NCBI GenBank assembly: GCA_022564085.1
Contig: JADFMC010000005.1
Span: forward strand, 1-18,012
From: Fidelibacterota bacterium
GTDB taxonomy: Bacteria; Fidelibacterota; Marinisomatia; SCGC-AAA003-L08; TS1B11
Length of the DNA: 18,012 nt
Direction of reading: 5' to 3'
Below the pieces are notes generated by a model. That model made no database searches and was not told the DNA's origin. It saw only the letters and a list, made by a program, of their open reading frames with translations. Made by a program: the position numbers and the translations under genes. Every line of letters starts with the position of its first letter. The first letter of the stretch is position 1. Positions 16,373 to 18,012 of the stretch are shown in pieces.

Positions 16373-16684
16373 ATATACTTTACCCCTTAATTCTGTTGCG
16401 GCCGGCAGGACCCATAGTGGGCCTGATTCCATTGCGGATATAAGAATAGCGCTTCACAGCAGCTCGGGGTACCAAGTTAATTCGGCCCCGCAGTTGGATC
16501 AAGCGTCGGCAGTTCCGCGGGAGCAACGATCCACCGGGTTCCTGCTTGGTTACCGGACCATCGGCGGAAACCACCGGCACAGCTCTTACCCATTCCGGCG
16601 CGGTCCTTCCTGACCATCAGGCGGCTTTCCTCCCTGCTCCCCATAGCCGTAGATTCCACCTGAGCTGTAAACCTGGTACTACTC
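16373..16684. other. Divergent intergenic region, no gene seen
   Basis: About 310 bases lie between the TPR lipoprotein (minus) and the selenoprotein (plus), and must contain both promoters. Short open frames on both strands have Arg/Ser/Gly-rich compositions without motifs and are judged shadows. No convincing -35/-10 pair, RNA gene or repeat was recognised; a small imperfect inverted repeat around GGACCCATAGTGGGCC lies near 16408-16423. Confidence 0.4.
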
Positions 16685-17395
16685 ATGAGTGAGCCGATGG
16701 ACCTTACCCAAGCCTATAACTACGATTCCTTCGTCGCCGAAAAAATCGAGCGCTGGCTGAATTTCAGCGCCTCTCCTGCGCTGGGCCTGCCGGCCCCTGA
16801 TTTCGAGCTCCAAACCCTGGACGCCGAGACCACCCGGCTCTCCGCTGTCTGGCGGTCAGCCGCTTACACCATCATTGAGTTTGGCAGCCTCACTTGACCC
16901 TACTGCGGGATGGCGGTGTCATCCCTCGACGGCCTGGCAGCCCGGTTGCGGGATCAGAAGGTGGCGGCAGTGTTCGTCTACACTCACGAGGCACACCCCG
17001 GCGAGCATTATCCGCATCATACCTCTTTCGAGCAGAAACTGGCCCACGCCCGGGAGTTCCAGCGGCGCTTTAAGGTCCAGCGGCCGATCCTGGTTGACAG
17101 CCTGGAGGGCACCTGCCACCGGGCCTACGGTTCCATGCCCAACATGTGCTGGATCATGGACCGGGCCGGGCGGCCGGTCTATAAGGCCGATTGGACCGAC
17201 GCGGCCAGCGTTGAGCGGGCAGTGCTGGACCTGTTCGCCCGGGCCGACCGCCGCCGTGACACCCGTCTGCCCAGCGCAGCCTTTAAAGTGGAGCTACTGG
17301 AGTCACGCCCCCGGGACCAGGTGGCTTTCATGAAGGGGCTGGAGGTCGCCGGTCCTAAGGCGGTGGCTGAATTCAAAGCCTGGGCATTACGCTAA
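16685..17395 (+). CDS. Deiodinase-like thioredoxin-fold selenoprotein (in-frame TGA at 16895-16897 read as selenocysteine)
   Basis: Two open frames, 16685-16897 and the one beginning at 16910, lie in the same reading frame separated only by TGA-CCC-TAC-TGC-GGG. Read through, they give one 236-residue protein with FGSLT-Sec71-PYCG. This matches the iodothyronine-deiodinase motif NFGSCT-Sec-PPF and the redox Cys/Sec-x-x-Cys position of thioredoxin-fold proteins, with Cys 74 as resolving-type partner. The part before the TGA has the usual LPAPDFEL lead-in; the part after has VYTHEAHPGEHYP at 97-109 (deiodinase-type EAH), PILVDS, AYGSMPNMCWIMDRAGRPVYKADW at 147-170. Family similarity on both sides of the TGA argues against a pseudogene. 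A stem-loop follows at 16907-16925. Function is probably a thiol/peroxide redox enzyme; dehalogenation is not established in bacteria. The alternative start ATG at 16697 is possible. Confidence 0.82.
16907..16925 (+). promoter_or_regulatory. Candidate bacterial SECIS stem-loop
   Basis: GGGATG pairs perfectly with CATCCC around a 7-nt loop GCGGTGT whose first base is G, and the loop begins 16 bases after the TGA. Bacterial SECIS elements lie inside the coding region just downstream of the UGA, with a G early in a small apical loop, so position and shape fit, at the short end of the usual spacing. Pairing below the stem is weak. SelB binding is inferred. Confidence 0.5.
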
Positions 17396-17436
17396 ACGCG
17401 GTGGTTGAACCGGTCGAGCATACTGAAATCATATGA

Positions 17437-17628
17437 GGATATTGTTATGCGCATGACCCTGGCGCTGGGGTTGATGGCCGGGAATGGGACCGCCGGGAAG
17501 CAGGCCACCAGCGATTCCGGTGGGACGGCGTAAACCGGTCAGGGCAGCCGGCGCCTTCCGGGATATACCTGTACCAGCTGTATTCCGGTCAGCGCCGGTT
17601 GTCGGGCAAAGTTATTCTCATTAAATAG
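17437..17628 (+). pseudogene. Remnant of a secreted protein: FlgD-Ig/type IX-like C-terminal sorting domain
   Basis: After a TGA at 17434-17436 the frame is open to TAG at 17626. Its last 48 codons spell a typical C-terminal sorting domain: EAGHQRFRWDG, then NRSGQPAPSGIYLYQLYSG, ending in SGKVILIK. This pattern (WDG, sGiYxYxL, terminal Lys-rich KxxLxK) is widespread in FCB-group secreted proteins as the FlgD-Ig/type A sorting tail. No upstream coding region in any frame leads into it, and no start codon or ribosome binding site fits, so it is a fragment, not a gene. A different frame over part of it (17446-17533, 28 codons from ATG) is not convincing. The M1 peptidase start follows 7 bases later. 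Confidence 0.6.
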
Positions 17629-17635
17629 GTATTAA

Positions 17636-18012
17636 ATGCGCCCAAACATTGCCCTGGCCCTGGCTATCCAAGTCCTGGCGGCTCAGGTGGCGCCCCAGGG
17701 CGCCATCCGGCCCACCCTGGACTCCGGGGGCCCCCTCCCGGCGGAGCAGGCGGCTTACGACGTGAACTACTACGCGCTGGACCTGGCCATCGATCCGGCT
17801 GATTCCTCTATCGCCGGTTCACTGCGCCTGGAGGCCACGGTTATCCACCCCCTGGACCGGCTGGTGCTAGACCTGGATGACCGCTTCGAGGTCACGGCAG
17901 TCATGGGCCCCGGTTCCGGCGACTCGCTGGCTTTCGTACATCGCCAGGGCCGGCTCACGGTGGGCTATAGGCAAACGATTCAGCCGGGGGAGCAGGTGGT
18001 GGCCACAGTATA
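17636..18012 (+). CDS. M1-family metallopeptidase, N-terminal part (runs off right edge)
   Basis: The first 125 residues of an exported protein. A short hydrophobic signal-peptide-like N-terminus (MRPNIALALAIQVLAAQVAPQGA) is followed by YDVNYYALDLAIDPADSSIAG and SLRLEATV, the beta-strand opening of aminopeptidase N-like M1 peptidases, in which the strand pattern YDVxxYxLdlxidp...aGxv is characteristic. The zinc site (HExxH) lies beyond the window, so catalytic competence cannot be checked. AGGT lies about 6 bases before the ATG. Only the N-terminal domain pattern supports the call, so the exact subfamily is open. Confidence 0.7.
   Translation, partial: MRPNIALALAIQVLAAQVAPQGAIRPTLDSGGPLPAEQAAYDVNYYALDLAIDPADSSIAGSLRLEATVIHPLDRLVLDLDDRFEVTAVMGPGSGDSLAFVHRQGRLTVGYRQTIQPGEQVVATV

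Noticed and set aside
16685..17395. Two separate genes, or a pseudogene with a nonsense mutation
   Set aside because: Both halves are in one frame, the family similarity is continuous, the TGA falls exactly on the known Cys/Sec position, and a stem-loop follows. A random nonsense mutation would hardly hit that codon in a selenium-using genome.
1..18012. CRISPR array, tRNA, rRNA, insertion sequence or prophage
   Set aside because: No regularly spaced repeats, no cloverleaf-like stretch with an identifiable anticodon arm, no transposase or integrase motifs and no terminal inverted repeats were found by reading both strands.

Overview
The window is GC-rich, gene-dense bacterial chromosome. The best clues to lineage are a FlgD-Ig/type IX-type C-terminal sorting tail (17437-17628), a TPR lipoprotein and a secreted M1-family peptidase. 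Together these suggest a member of the FCB superphylum (Marinimicrobia-, Zixibacteria- or Ignavibacteria-like), but this placement is an inference and is weak. The organism clearly uses selenium.

Left part (1-7214): a selenium-dependent molybdenum hydroxylase (SDMH) locus. The minus strand carries a molybdopterin-binding xanthine dehydrogenase-type subunit and, overlapping it by 8 nt, an SsnA-type aminohydrolase that runs off the left edge. Divergently, the plus strand carries YqeC, YqeB and, after an unassigned two-TM protein and a 0.7-kb stretch without a convincing gene, a MocA/YgfJ-type nucleotidyltransferase. The gene set matches the E. coli ssnA-ygfM-xdhD-ygfJ-yqeB-yqeC cluster, but the FAD and 2Fe-2S subunits are not in view.

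Middle part (7576-14757, all minus strand, transcribed right to left): a compact cofactor operon. A cysteine desulfurase is followed by nadA, nadC and nadB (de novo NAD from aspartate), a Rossmann/DUF2520 protein, then panB and panC (pantothenate/CoA). Gaps are short and several genes overlap. The DUF2520 protein sits where a ketopantoate reductase would be expected, and no panE is visible. The cysteine desulfurase probably supplies sulfur for the NadA [4Fe-4S] cluster. A strong perfect-arm hairpin lies between the convergent MocA and panC genes.

Right part (14903-18012): a TPR lipoprotein (minus strand) lies divergently from what looks like a gene broken by a TGA. The TGA is in frame within the motif FGSLT-TGA-PYCG, exactly where iodothyronine-deiodinase-like thioredoxin-fold proteins carry Cys or selenocysteine, and a short stem-loop of bacterial SECIS type follows at once. 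I read it as one 236-residue selenoprotein. It is followed by an orphan sorting-domain remnant and the start of an M1 peptidase. The main discovery-type signals are the deiodinase-like selenoprotein, which ordinary gene calling would split, and the candidate non-canonical ketopantoate reductase.
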